This document shows positions 42,987-51,411 of a DNA stretch of 64,000 nucleotides, piece by piece. The position numbers and the translations under genes were made by a program. The first letter of the stretch is position 1; every line of letters begins with the position of its first letter. The DNA is from Streptomyces humi (GTDB taxonomy: Bacteria > Actinomycetota > Actinomycetes > Streptomycetales > Streptomycetaceae): assembly GCF_001005085.2 (NCBI RefSeq), contig NZ_LBMU02000071.1, forward strand, positions 1-64,000, given 5' to 3'. Under the pieces are notes generated by a model. That model was not told the origin of the DNA. It saw nothing but the letters and a program-made list of their open reading frames with translations, and did no database searches.

Positions 42987-43250
42987 CTCTTCCGGGTCCA
43001 GGGCCTCTTCCGGGTCCGGGGCCTCTTCCGGGTCCGGGGCCTCTTCCGGGTCCGGGTCCTCTACCGGGTCCGGAGCCTCTACCGGGCCCGGGGTCCGTAG
43101 CGGGTCCGGAGCCTCTTCCGGGTCCGGAGCCTCTACCGGGCCCGGGGTCCGTAGCGGGCCCGGGGTCCGTAGCGGGCCCGGGGTCCCTAGCGGGCCCGGG
43201 CCCCTACCGAGTCCGGGGCCCCTACCGAGTGCGGGGTCCCTACCGGGCCC
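42987..43250. repeat. 18-bp minisatellite between convergent genes
   Basis: About 14 head-to-tail copies of an 18-bp unit. Variants include CTCTTCCGGGTCCGGGGC, CTCTACCGGGCCCGGGGT and CCGTAGCGGGCCCGGGGT, and they alternate in blocks, a sign of unequal exchange. The array lies between the converging GH59 and serine-hydrolase genes. The last unit supplies the CTA that reads as TAG, the stop codon of the hydrolase. Palindromic CGGGCCCG cores can fold. Confidence 0.9.
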
Positions 43251-44397
43251 GCGCCGCCCTGTGCACGGCCAGGGCCAGCCGGTCGTTCTCCGGGGCCGCC
43301 CCGCCCGGGAACGCGAAGCGGCGCCTCGTGTAGCCGTAGGCGAGGCCGCTCCGTGGGTCCGCGAACGCCTGGGAGCCCGCAGCGCCGCTGTGCCCGATCG
43401 TGCCGGCGCCCAGGAACGGGTGCCAGACGTCCGCCGTCGCCTGGAAGCCCAGGCCGTACGCCTTGTGGGTGCGAGCCACGAGGTCGTACCCCACCGAGTG
43501 GAACTGCCCGAACTCCGCCACCGTGTCCTCCTTCAGCAGCGGCGCCTTGCCGTCGACCTCGCTGAGCAGCGCCGCGTACATCCCGGCCAGACCGCGCGCC
43601 GACGCCACCCCGCCGAACGACGCCGGGCCCTTCGCCCGCACCAGCCGGTCGTTCGGAAGGGCGTCCAGGGCGGTCGGCTCGGCCGCGTGCTCGTTGAAGG
43701 CGATCGCGGCGAGCGTGTGCGGCCCGGACGGGACGGAGTCCAGGAGCGCCTGCTCCGCGGGCGTCGGGCGCAACGGCTGGACGGTGCGGAACCGCGGTTC
43801 CTGCGCGGCCGGCAGGCCCAGGAAGAACCCGAGGCCGTACGGCGCCCGGACCCGCTCCTCGTACACGTCCTGGAGGGTGCGGCCGGTGGCCCGCCGCACC
43901 ACCTCGCCGGTGAGCGCCCCGATGACGAGGGCGTGGTAGCCGAAGGCGGAGCCGGGCCGCCAGAACGGCCGCTGGTCGGCGAGGCGTTCGGCCATCGCCC
44001 GGTCGTCGGCCAGCTCCCGCGGGCCGAACCCGGTGTCGGTGCCGATCAGGCCGGCCCGGTGCGCGACCAGCTCCCGCAACGTCAGCGCGCCCTTGCCCTC
44101 CGCTGCGAACTCCGGCCAGTAGTAGGTGACTTTGCGGTCGAGCTCCAGCGTGCCGTCCTGCACCAGCATCGCCACCACCAGGTGCGCGGCCCCCTTGGTG
44201 GACGAGAACACCCCGTACAGGGAGTCCCCGTCGGCTCCCTCACCGGCCCACAGGTCGACGACCCGCCGGCCGTGGACGTACGCGCACAGCTGCCCCTCGT
44301 AGTCGGCCGGTCCCTCGGCGACGAACGCGGCGAACTCCTCGCGCACCGCCTCGAAGCCCTCCGCGACCGTGCCCTGGACGGTGATCTCCTGAGTCAT
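43240..44397 (-). CDS. Serine hydrolase (class C beta-lactamase/EstB family)
   Basis: A 385-residue cytoplasmic protein without signal peptide. Penicillin-binding-type motifs: SxxK as FSSTKGA, the Tyr of the second motif in FGYHALVIG, and HSGAAG as the third. Such members act as esterases or D-aminopeptidases rather than beta-lactamases; this is inferred from the family. The stop codon lies inside the adjacent 18-bp repeat array, so the last two or three residues vary with array sequence. Confidence 0.9.
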   Translation of the reverse strand: MTQEITVQGTVAEGFEAVREEFAAFVAEGPADYEGQLCAYVHGRRVVDLWAGEGADGDSLYGVFSSTKGAAHLVVAMLVQDGTLELDRKVTYYWPEFAAEGKGALTLRELVAHRAGLIGTDTGFGPRELADDRAMAERLADQRPFWRPGSAFGYHALVIGALTGEVVRRATGRTLQDVYEERVRAPYGLGFFLGLPAAQEPRFRTVQPLRPTPAEQALLDSVPSGPHTLAAIAFNEHAAEPTALDALPNDRLVRAKGPASFGGVASARGLAGMYAALLSEVDGKAPLLKEDTVAEFGQFHSVGYDLVARTHKAYGLGFQATADVWHPFLGAGTIGHSGAAGSQAFADPRSGLAYGYTRRRFAFPGGAAPENDRLALAVHRAARAR

Positions 44398-44572
44398 CCG
44401 CTCTCCTCAACCGAGCCGCCACCTGTGTGGTTCCGTAGGTCGGTACGGCAAGACGTACCCGTTCGACTCAACAGCGGCAACGCGGCCCGCCGTCACCGCC
44501 GCCACGGCCGGCCCCCGGTGCGCGTCCACAGCCCCCGCCGGACCCTTTCCGATCCCCGGTAAAGTTTTCGCC

Positions 44573-45361
44573 ATGCGTGATCTCGGGGCGGGTTTCGGAT
44601 ATCTCCTCAAGGGCCAGCGGTGGGTGGGCAGGCACGGCAGGCAGTTCGGTTTCGGACTGCTGCCCGGCCTGATCACCCTGGTCCTCTACGCTGCGGCGCT
44701 GGTCGCGCTGGCCCTGTGGGGTGCGGATCTCGTCGCCTGGGCCACCCCGTTCGCCGACGACTGGTCCAGCCCCTGGCAGGGCCTCTTCCGGGGCCTCCTC
44801 ACCGCCGTCCTGTTCGCCCTCGGCCTCCTCGGCGCCGTCCTCACCTTCACCGCGGTGACCCTGCTGGTCGGCCAGCCGTTCTACGAGAACCTCTCCGAGA
44901 AGGTCGACGCGGACGTCTCGCCCGACGGCACCGCGCCCGAGTCCGGGCTGCCGTTCTGGCGCGAGCTGTGGATATCGGCCCGCGACAGCCTGCGCGTCCT
45001 GGTCCGCGCCGCGCTCTGGGGCCTGCTCCTCTTCGCCCTCGGCTTCCTGCCCTTCGTCGGCCAGACGGTCGTACCCGTCGTCGGGTTCTTCGTGACCGGC
45101 TTCTTCCTCACCGAGGAACTCGCCGCCGTCGCCCTCCAGCGCCGGGGTGTCGACCTGCGCGCCCGGCTCGCCCTGCTGCGCTCCCGCAAGACCCTGGTGT
45201 GGGGCTTCGGCACCCCGCTGGGCCTCGCCTTCCTGGTCCCGTTCGTCGCGGTGTTCCTGATGCCGGGCGCGGTCGCGGGTGCCACACTCCTCGCCCGCGA
45301 CCTGCTGGGCGAGGAGACGGCGGACGAGGACCAACGGGCCGGCGAACCCGTCAGCTCCTGA
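44573..45361 (+). CDS. EI24/CysZ-type membrane protein
   Basis: A 262-residue protein with four or five membrane helices: GLLPGLITLVLYAAALVALALWG, TAVLFALGLLGAVLTFTAV, LWGLLLFALGFLPFVGQTVVPVVGFFV and LGLAFLVPFVAVFLMPG. The central VGQPFYENLSEKVD is typical of the EI24 family; members in enterobacteria (CysZ) move sulfate. Transport of sulfate here is not shown by context. Its last 11 bases overlap the converging C15-like gene. Confidence 0.85.
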   Translation: MRDLGAGFGYLLKGQRWVGRHGRQFGFGLLPGLITLVLYAAALVALALWGADLVAWATPFADDWSSPWQGLFRGLLTAVLFALGLLGAVLTFTAVTLLVGQPFYENLSEKVDADVSPDGTAPESGLPFWRELWISARDSLRVLVRAALWGLLLFALGFLPFVGQTVVPVVGFFVTGFFLTEELAAVALQRRGVDLRARLALLRSRKTLVWGFGTPLGLAFLVPFVAVFLMPGAVAGATLLARDLLGEETADEDQRAGEPVSS

Positions 45362-46586
45362 GGCCCGCGTCGGCCGCCACGGTCACGATCGCCCGTACCT
45401 GGTCGATGATGTCCACCCGGTTCCGCACGAACTCCGGGTCGGTCACCTCGGTGGCGTTCCCGGCGCCGAATTGCAGTACCGGCGTGTGCACGTGCCCGCC
45501 CGGCAGCCGGTCGCGCAACCCGAGCCGGTCCCGCAGCAGGGTGGCGCGGTAGGCGATCTCGTTGGAGAGGTAGTCCCCGCCGCCCCCGGCCCGCGCGGTG
45601 GACCCGGCGGTCGGTCCGTCCGCCCGTACGACGGCCTCCGTACCGCCTGCCGGGATCTCGGTCACCTCGGTGTGGTCGTACACCGGGAAACGCCCCGTCG
45701 ACGCCGCCACGATCGCCGCGTAGGGCAGGGTCGTGGTCGTCCACTGGGGCTGCGAGGCCGGGTCGGCGACCGGGACGGTCCCGGTCCGGCTCACGTTCTC
45801 GTTGTCCGGGAAGCCGCCCCGCCAGGCCCCGTTGGTCCGCTCCACGTCGAACCGGCCGACCCGCCCCTGGCTCACCGTGGTGAACAGGTCCACCTCCGGC
45901 AGGTACGGCCGCAGGGTCCGCTCCACGGTCCCCGCCGCGAAGTCGTCCCACCGCACCGGGAACACGGCCGTCTCGACCCGCGCGGGACCGTGCGCGGTCC
46001 GCACGACCGTCCCGTCCAGGGCCAGCGCGCTCGCCCCGGACGGATTGGAGATCCGGATGTCCCGGTCGAGCGTGAACGGGTCGAACCCGGTGACCAGGAT
46101 CCGCCGCAGGTGACCGGGGTACCGGAGGTCCGTCTCCCCGCGCGAGGTCCGCTCCAGCACGTCGAGCAGGGCGGCCCGTCGGGCGTCGCTCACCCCGAAC
46201 GCCGGCTCCCAGGTCCGCACGTACCGGGTCATCCCGAGCCGCGCCCAGTACAGCGGCCGGTCGTCGTCCCGGCTGAGATCACCTCCGAGCGGCCCCCGGC
46301 CCTGCGCCCGGTCCACGGCCCGCCGCCACAGCGCCGACCCCTCCCGTAGGACGGTCCGCCTGGCCTCGGCGTAGGAGCGCGTGCCGTCCAGGGCCCGGGC
46401 GAACCCCGGTGCCACGTCGTCGAACCCGGACCGCCGGAGTATCTCCTGCGGCACGGCCCGGTCGAGCCGCAGTTCCTCGACGGTGGGGGAGGGGGCGGCC
46501 GGCGCCGCCTGCGCCGCGGTGGGGGCCAGCGCCCCGGCCAGCAGGGCGATTCCGAGCACACCGATCCGAACACGCAGCGAGTTCAC
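45351..46586 (-). CDS. Secreted pyroglutamyl peptidase-like protein lacking the family Cys
   Basis: A 411-residue protein from GTG 46586 with GGAAGG upstream. Signal peptide to about residue 28 (AAQAAPA). An N-terminal helical region of about 125 residues precedes a C15-fold domain: ILVTGFDPFTLDRDIRISNPSG matches the first strand and substrate loop, TVSQGRVGRFDVER the region with catalytic Glu, and GHVHTPVLQ the catalytic His region. The nucleophile segment, usually GxYxCN, reads GDYLSN, so Ser stands where Cys is expected. It may be a Ser-nucleophile enzyme, a binding protein or inactive. Confidence 0.78.
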   Translation of the reverse strand: MNSLRVRIGVLGIALLAGALAPTAAQAAPAAPSPTVEELRLDRAVPQEILRRSGFDDVAPGFARALDGTRSYAEARRTVLREGSALWRRAVDRAQGRGPLGGDLSRDDDRPLYWARLGMTRYVRTWEPAFGVSDARRAALLDVLERTSRGETDLRYPGHLRRILVTGFDPFTLDRDIRISNPSGASALALDGTVVRTAHGPARVETAVFPVRWDDFAAGTVERTLRPYLPEVDLFTTVSQGRVGRFDVERTNGAWRGGFPDNENVSRTGTVPVADPASQPQWTTTTLPYAAIVAASTGRFPVYDHTEVTEIPAGGTEAVVRADGPTAGSTARAGGGGDYLSNEIAYRATLLRDRLGLRDRLPGGHVHTPVLQFGAGNATEVTDPEFVRNRVDIIDQVRAIVTVAADAGLRS

Positions 46587-46786
46587 GGGAGTTGGCCTTC
46601 CGTCGCAGTGGGGTGCGTGGTGCCGTTCGGGGCGCAGTATCGCGTGCGGGAGACGGTGTGGTCCATGCCGTGCCGGGTCGGCCGGTTTGTGAAGGGTTCG
46701 TACGAGATTCCCGGCGGCCGCTCGATCACCGGCCGCCGTCTCACAGCCGCGGCTAAGGTGAGATCCGGGACAAGTCCCCCTTGAGC

Positions 46787-46822
46787 AGCCCCGGTCCGGG
46801 ACCTGACCCCTGGACCGGGGCT
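46787..46822 (-). terminator. Terminator of the cytoplasmic aldose-epimerase gene
   Basis: AGCCCCGGTCC and GGACCGGGGCT form a perfect 11-bp stem with a 14-base loop, 16 bases beyond the leftward epimerase stop. The remaining 46587-46786 sequence shows no gene and would hold the promoter of the C15-like gene. Confidence 0.8.
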
Positions 46823-46837
46823 TGCGTCCGGGCTGCG

Positions 46838-47812
46838 TCAGTCCCGCACCCCGAAGCCGTACACCGTCTCCGAGCGGTACACCGCGCCCGGGTCGAGGCG
46901 GGTGCTCGGGAACTCCGGGCGGTTCGGGGAGTCCGGGAAGTGCTGGGTCTCCAGGGCGATGCCGTCACCGGGCGCGAACGGGGCGGTCAGGTGCTCGGCC
47001 GTGTACAGCTGGACGCCCGGTTCGGTGGTGGCCACGGTGAGGGTGCGGCCGGACCCCGTGTCGTGCAGTTCGGCGATCTCCACCGGGGTGTCCGTGACGC
47101 CCTTGTCGAGGACGAGGTTGTGGTCGTAGCCGGAGCCGGTCTTCCGGGCCGTACGGAAGTCGAAACGGGTGCCGGAGACGTCCTCCAGGACCCCCGTCGG
47201 GATCAGGTCGCCGTCGACGGGCGTGTAGCGCGAGGCGGCGATCCGCAGTTCCTGGCCGGTCGCGTTCCCGGCGCCCGCCAGGTTGAAGTAGCTGTGGTTG
47301 GTGAGGTTCACGACGGTCGGCGCGTCGGTGACCGCCTCGTAGGCGATCCGCAGCGCGCCGCCGGCGTCCAGCGTGTACGTCACGGACACCTCCAGCCGCC
47401 CCGGGAAGCCCTCCTCGCCGTGCGGGCTCACCCGGGCCAGCCGCACCCCGTGCTCGACGCCCGTCACGTCCCACACCCGCTTGTCGAAGCCGCCGGGGCC
47501 GCCGTGCAGCGAGTTGGGCGCGTTGTTCGGCTCCAGCGCGTAGGTCACGCCGTCCAGCGGGAAACGGGCCCGCGCGATCCGGTTGGCGTACCGGCCGACC
47601 AGGGCGCCCAGATACGGGCCCGGGTTCTCCAGATAGCCGTCCAGGCCGGCGAACCCCAGCACCACGTCCGCCGTCCGCCCGTCCCGGTCCGGGACCTCGA
47701 CCGACTGCACGATCCCCCCGTACGACAGGATCCGCACCCGCGTCCCGGCGCGCTCCAGGGTCCAGCGGTGGACCTGGGTGCCGTCGGAAAGTGTGCCGAA
47801 AAGTTCGCTCAT
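46838..47812 (-). CDS. Aldose 1-epimerase, cytoplasmic
   Basis: A 324-residue GalM-type mutarotase without signal peptide. Catalytic His residues lie in NSLHGGPGG and NLTNHSYFNLAG, and the general base Glu in IALETQHFPDSP. It is clearly related to the secreted epimerase at 28140 (shared QTQHFPDSPN-like end and GRYANRIA block), so the chromosome carries an exported and an internal version. It is monocistronic, ended by a hairpin. It equilibrates anomers of imported galactose or arabinose. Confidence 0.92.
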   Translation of the reverse strand: MSELFGTLSDGTQVHRWTLERAGTRVRILSYGGIVQSVEVPDRDGRTADVVLGFAGLDGYLENPGPYLGALVGRYANRIARARFPLDGVTYALEPNNAPNSLHGGPGGFDKRVWDVTGVEHGVRLARVSPHGEEGFPGRLEVSVTYTLDAGGALRIAYEAVTDAPTVVNLTNHSYFNLAGAGNATGQELRIAASRYTPVDGDLIPTGVLEDVSGTRFDFRTARKTGSGYDHNLVLDKGVTDTPVEIAELHDTGSGRTLTVATTEPGVQLYTAEHLTAPFAPGDGIALETQHFPDSPNRPEFPSTRLDPGAVYRSETVYGFGVRD

Positions 47813-47834
47813 GGGGAGACTCTAAGCCAAGGGT

Positions 47835-48734
47835 CTAGTCCACCGGGTTCTTCGCGGTGACGGTCCGGTAGGCGATCGCGGCCAGCTTCGACTGGCCGTC
47901 GGTGCTCGGATGGAACCAGTCCCAGTGGCTCAACTGGTCCGTGCCGAAGCGGTACCGGTACACCGCCCCGCCGTCGAAACGGCACCGTCGGTCCTTGGCG
48001 CAGACCTGCGCCAGCACCGTGTTGTAGTCCTCCACCCGCTGCTGCACCCGGTCGCGGCGCAGGACCGCCGTGGCGGTCAGGTCGTCCGCGTCGCCCAGCA
48101 TCGAGGGGCAGATGCCCAGCTTCCAGATCTGCTTGCCCAGCGGATTGGTGCGCCCCTCCGACCACAGCCGCTTCAGGTTCGGCACGCTCGCCACGTACAC
48201 CTGCGTCTTCGGCAGGGCCTTGCGCAGGGTGCCCAGCGCCTCCTCGAACTGGGTGCGGAAGTCCGCCACCGAGGTCATCGCCCGCACCGACGAACGGCAG
48301 GCGTCGTTGGACCCCACCATCACCGTGACCAGCGCCGGCCTGCGCACCACCGCGTCCGCCACCTGGTCGGACAGGTCGGCCATCCGGGCGCCGGTCTCCG
48401 CGTAGTTCCAGCTGTGGTCGGCCGCCCTCGTCCGGCCGAGCAGACGTACCGCCAGACTGTCCACCTGCTCGCTGGTGCCGGTCGCCCAGGACACCTCCGG
48501 GCAGTCCGAGAGCACCGTGCACGCGTCGAAGCCACGCGTGATGGAGTCCCCCACGGCCGCGATCGACGCCGGGCTGCGGTCCCACACCTGTACGGCCCGT
48601 GAGGCGTGCGTCCGCCCGCCGTCCGGTGCCCCGGAGGCACCGCCGACGGCATCGCACCCGGTCACCCCCAGCGCGGCGGTGGCGGCCACGGCGCCGACCA
48701 GGGCACGCGAACGCCGGCGTCGCTGCTTGCGCAT
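47835..48734 (-). CDS. SGNH/GDSL hydrolase lipoprotein
   Basis: A 299-residue protein from ATG 48734, behind GAGAGGA. A basic N-terminus and lipobox VTGC at about residue 27 mark a lipoprotein. SGNH blocks are present: GDSITRGFD (Ser nucleophile), NYAETGAR (Gly), MVGSNDACRSS (Asn) and DWFHPSTDGQ (Asp-x-x-His). It is an extracellular esterase or lipase of the SGNH type; substrate unknown. It precedes the epimerase gene by 22 bp and may be read with it. Confidence 0.92.
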   Translation of the reverse strand: MRKQRRRRSRALVGAVAATAALGVTGCDAVGGASGAPDGGRTHASRAVQVWDRSPASIAAVGDSITRGFDACTVLSDCPEVSWATGTSEQVDSLAVRLLGRTRAADHSWNYAETGARMADLSDQVADAVVRRPALVTVMVGSNDACRSSVRAMTSVADFRTQFEEALGTLRKALPKTQVYVASVPNLKRLWSEGRTNPLGKQIWKLGICPSMLGDADDLTATAVLRRDRVQQRVEDYNTVLAQVCAKDRRCRFDGGAVYRYRFGTDQLSHWDWFHPSTDGQSKLAAIAYRTVTAKNPVD

Positions 48735-48983
48735 ACCCCGCTGGTCCTCTCCGTAGGCTGTTCGTCCCCCTTCATAACAACGCACGGGAGTTCCCACCCC
48801 GCCCGCTGCAACGGACCACCCCCGTACAAGCGTCCCCATGGGTGAATGGCAGGGGTTTCCTGGCTGTGGGACCGACGGTACGTCACACTCCTTGCGCCGC
48901 CGCACGGTAGCCTCGCCATCAAGCGGCCGTCGTGCCACTGCCGCCAGCCAGCCAGCAAGATGTCCCGCTTCCCGGAGGTTCCG

Positions 48984-49478
48984 GTGACGACACGTGGAGT
49001 TCTGTACGTGCACTCCGCGCCGCGCGCGCTGTGCCCGCACGTCGAGTGGGCCGTCGCCGGGGTGCTCGGCACGCGCGTCAACCTCGACTGGATCCGGCAG
49101 CCCGCGGCCCCCGGGACCTGGCGCTCCGAGTTCTCCTGGCAGGGCGAGGTCGGCACGGCCTCCAAACTGGCGTCCGCGCTGCGCGGCTGGCACCTGCTGC
49201 GTTTCGAGGTCACCGCGGAACCCTGCGCGAAGGCCGAGGGGGAGCGCTACAGCTGCACCCCCGACCTGGGCATCTTCCACGCGGTCACCGGCATCCACGG
49301 TGACATCCTGATCCCGGAGGACCGTCTGAGAGCGGCCATGACCCGCTCACAGCGCGGCGAGACGGCCCTGGAGGCCGAGATCGCCAAGCTCCTCGGCAAG
49401 CCCTGGGACGACGAACTGGAGCCGTTCCGCTACGCGGGCGAGGGCGCGCCGGTCCGCTGGCTCCACCAGGTGGTCTAG
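48984..49478 (+). CDS. DUF3145-family protein
   Basis: A 164-residue protein from GTG 48984, spaced correctly after CCCGGAGG, giving the usual family start (TTRGVLYVHSAPRALCPHVEW). Further conserved parts are VNLDWIRQPAAPGTWRSEF and LRGWHLLRFEVT. The family is actinomycete-specific and of unknown function, commonly found beside the fatty-acid synthase genes as here. It converges on fabF across a repeat pair and terminator. Confidence 0.93.
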   Translation: MTTRGVLYVHSAPRALCPHVEWAVAGVLGTRVNLDWIRQPAAPGTWRSEFSWQGEVGTASKLASALRGWHLLRFEVTAEPCAKAEGERYSCTPDLGIFHAVTGIHGDILIPEDRLRAAMTRSQRGETALEAEIAKLLGKPWDDELEPFRYAGEGAPVRWLHQVV

Positions 49479-49524
49479 CGCTCCCGCCTGCCGTCCGCCG
49501 ACTGCGGCGCCGTCGTGGCCGTTC

Positions 49525-49596
49525 GCGCAGTTCCCCGCGCCCCTATAGGAGCGCTCGTGCAGCTGGCCTGTCTTTCAGGGGCGCGGGGAACTGCGC
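49525..49596. terminator. Inverted pair of dispersed repeats
   Basis: Two short-form repeats face each other: a 20-bp perfect inverted repeat (49525-49544 and 49577-49596, core GCGCAGTTCCCCGCG) with a 32-base loop. It lies between the converging DUF3145 and fabF genes and can end transcription from both sides. Confidence 0.8.
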
Positions 49597-49637
49597 GACC
49601 AGCCCCCACCGGCCCGCGGCCGACGGCGAAACGCACT

Positions 49638-49672
49638 GTGGCCCGGACTCCATCCGACGGAGTCCGGGCCAC
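49638..49672 (-). terminator. fabF operon terminator
   Basis: GTGGCCCGGACTCC and GGAGTCCGGGCCAC form a perfect 14-bp stem with a seven-base loop, 21 bases beyond the fabF stop. Confidence 0.88.
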
Positions 49673-49692
49673 GAGCAGTTCTGGAACGTGCC

Positions 49693-50955
49693 TCACACGG
49701 TCCTGAACGCCAGCACCACGTTGTGTCCGCCGAAGCCGAACGAGTCGTTCAGCACGGCGATCTGCCCCTCGGGCAGCTGCCGGGCCTCGCCCCGCACCAC
49801 GTCCGCGTTGACCTCGGGGTCGAGCTCGTCCAGGTTGATGGTCGGCGGAGCCGTCCGGTTCACCAGCGCCAGGATCGACGCGACGGTCTCGATGCCGCCC
49901 GCGCCACCCAGCAGGTGACCGGTCATCGACTTGGTCGCGGAGATGGCCATGTGGTCGACGTCGTCGCCGAACACCTTCCGCAGCGCCTTGATCTCGGCGA
50001 CGTCACCCTGAGGCGTCGACGTCGCGTGCGCGTTGACGTGCACGATCTCGGCCGGCTTCAGGTCCGTGTTGTCCAGCAGGTTCTGGAGCGCGTGCGCGAT
50101 CCCGTTGCCCGACGGCTCCGGCTGCGTGATGTGGTGCGCGTCCGCCGAGATGCCCTGCCCGACCGCCTCGACGTAGATCCGGGCCCCGCGCGCCTTCGCG
50201 TGCTCCTCGGACTCCAGGACGATCACACCCGCGCCCTCGCCGAGCACGAAGCCGTCCCGGCCGGAGTCGTAGGGACGCGACGCGCCCTGCGGGTCGTCGT
50301 TGTTCTTGGACATCGCCATCATGTTGCCGAACGCGACGATGGGCAGCGGGTGGATGGCGGCCTCGGTGCCACCGGCCACCACCACGTCCGCACGCCCGGT
50401 GCGGATCATCTCGATGGCGTACCCGATGGCCTCGGCGCCGGAGGCGCAGGCCGACACGGGGGTGTGCACGCCGGCGCGCGCACCCAGCTCGATACCGACG
50501 TTGGCGGCCGGCGAGTTGGGCATCAGCATCGGCACGGTGTGCGGGGAGACCCGGCGAACGCCCTTCTCCTTGAGCACGTCGTACTGGTCCAGCAGGGTCG
50601 TCACACCGCCGATGCCGGAGGCGATGACCGCGCCGACCCGGTCGGGGTTGGCGGACTGGTCCTCACCGGCCTTGGCGGTGAAACCGGCGTCCTTCCAGGC
50701 CTGCTGAGCGGCGATCAGCGCGAACTGCGCGGACCGGTCCAGCTTGCGGGCCTGCGGACGCGGGAGGATCTCGCTCGGTTCGACGGCGATCTGTGCCGCG
50801 ATACGGACGGGCAGCTCGGCGGCCCAGTCCTGCTCCAGAAGGCTGACGCCGGACTTGCCGGCGACCAGGGCCTCCCAGAACGAAGCTACGTCGCCACCCA
50901 GCGGTGTGGTTGCGCCGATACCGGTGACGACCACGGTGCGATTGGTCGGGCTCAC
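49693..50955 (-). CDS. Beta-ketoacyl-ACP synthase II (FabF)
   Basis: A 420-residue condensing enzyme from GTG 50955 (GGAGAAAG upstream), which elongates acyl-ACP with malonyl-ACP. The catalytic triad is visible: Cys in VSACASGAEA, His in VNAHATSTPQGD and His in FGFGGHN; Lys lies in SATKSMTGH. Last gene of the type II synthase operon, 118 bp after acpP. The terminator hairpin follows. Confidence 0.97.
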   Translation of the reverse strand: MSPTNRTVVVTGIGATTPLGGDVASFWEALVAGKSGVSLLEQDWAAELPVRIAAQIAVEPSEILPRPQARKLDRSAQFALIAAQQAWKDAGFTAKAGEDQSANPDRVGAVIASGIGGVTTLLDQYDVLKEKGVRRVSPHTVPMLMPNSPAANVGIELGARAGVHTPVSACASGAEAIGYAIEMIRTGRADVVVAGGTEAAIHPLPIVAFGNMMAMSKNNDDPQGASRPYDSGRDGFVLGEGAGVIVLESEEHAKARGARIYVEAVGQGISADAHHITQPEPSGNGIAHALQNLLDNTDLKPAEIVHVNAHATSTPQGDVAEIKALRKVFGDDVDHMAISATKSMTGHLLGGAGGIETVASILALVNRTAPPTINLDELDPEVNADVVRGEARQLPEGQIAVLNDSFGFGGHNVVLAFRTV

Positions 50956-51072
50956 GGGAATTCTTTCTCCAACGGATACGGGATTCGACGGCGCCACCGC
51001 CGGGTGGCGGGGCCTAGCGGCCGGGGACCCCGGCGGGACTCAGGGCTGGTGCCTGAGTCCCTGACGGGGTGC

Positions 51073-51321
51073 TCAGGCCTGGTGCTTGAGGATGTAGTCG
51101 GTCGCGTCGCCGACGGTCTTGAGGTTCTTGACGTCCTCGTCCGGGATCTTGACGTCGAAGCGCTCTTCGGCGGCGACGACGACCTCGACCATGGACAGCG
51201 AGTCGACGTCCAGGTCGTCGGTGAAGGACTTGTCCAGCTGGACGTCCTCAACCGGGATGCCGGCGATCTCGTTCACGATCTCGGCGAGACCTTCGACGAT
51301 CTCTTCCTGAGTGGCGGCCAT
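51073..51321 (-). CDS. Acyl carrier protein (AcpP)
   Basis: An 82-residue acidic carrier protein. The 4'-phosphopantetheine attachment Ser lies in DDLDVDSLSMVE. It shuttles acyl chains among the fatty-acid synthase enzymes. Located between fabH (90 bp upstream) and fabF. Length and charge fit the primary fatty-acid carrier rather than a polyketide carrier. Confidence 0.97.
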   Translation of the reverse strand: MAATQEEIVEGLAEIVNEIAGIPVEDVQLDKSFTDDLDVDSLSMVEVVVAAEERFDVKIPDEDVKNLKTVGDATDYILKHQA

Positions 51322-51411
51322 GTCAGGCGCTCCTTCTTAGATGTTCCAGACGGTTGCTGCGGTGTTGCAGTCGGCGTACCCGTACCGGATGCATGATCCG
51401 GCACGGAGTGC

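Noticed and set aside
42987-43250. CRISPR array
   Set aside because: The units are directly adjacent with no unique spacers, and no cas genes are nearby.
42899-43333. A 144-codon frame encoding GPGPLPGP repeats
   Set aside because: It is a translation of the 18-bp minisatellite, begins inside the GH59 gene and has no ribosome-binding site.
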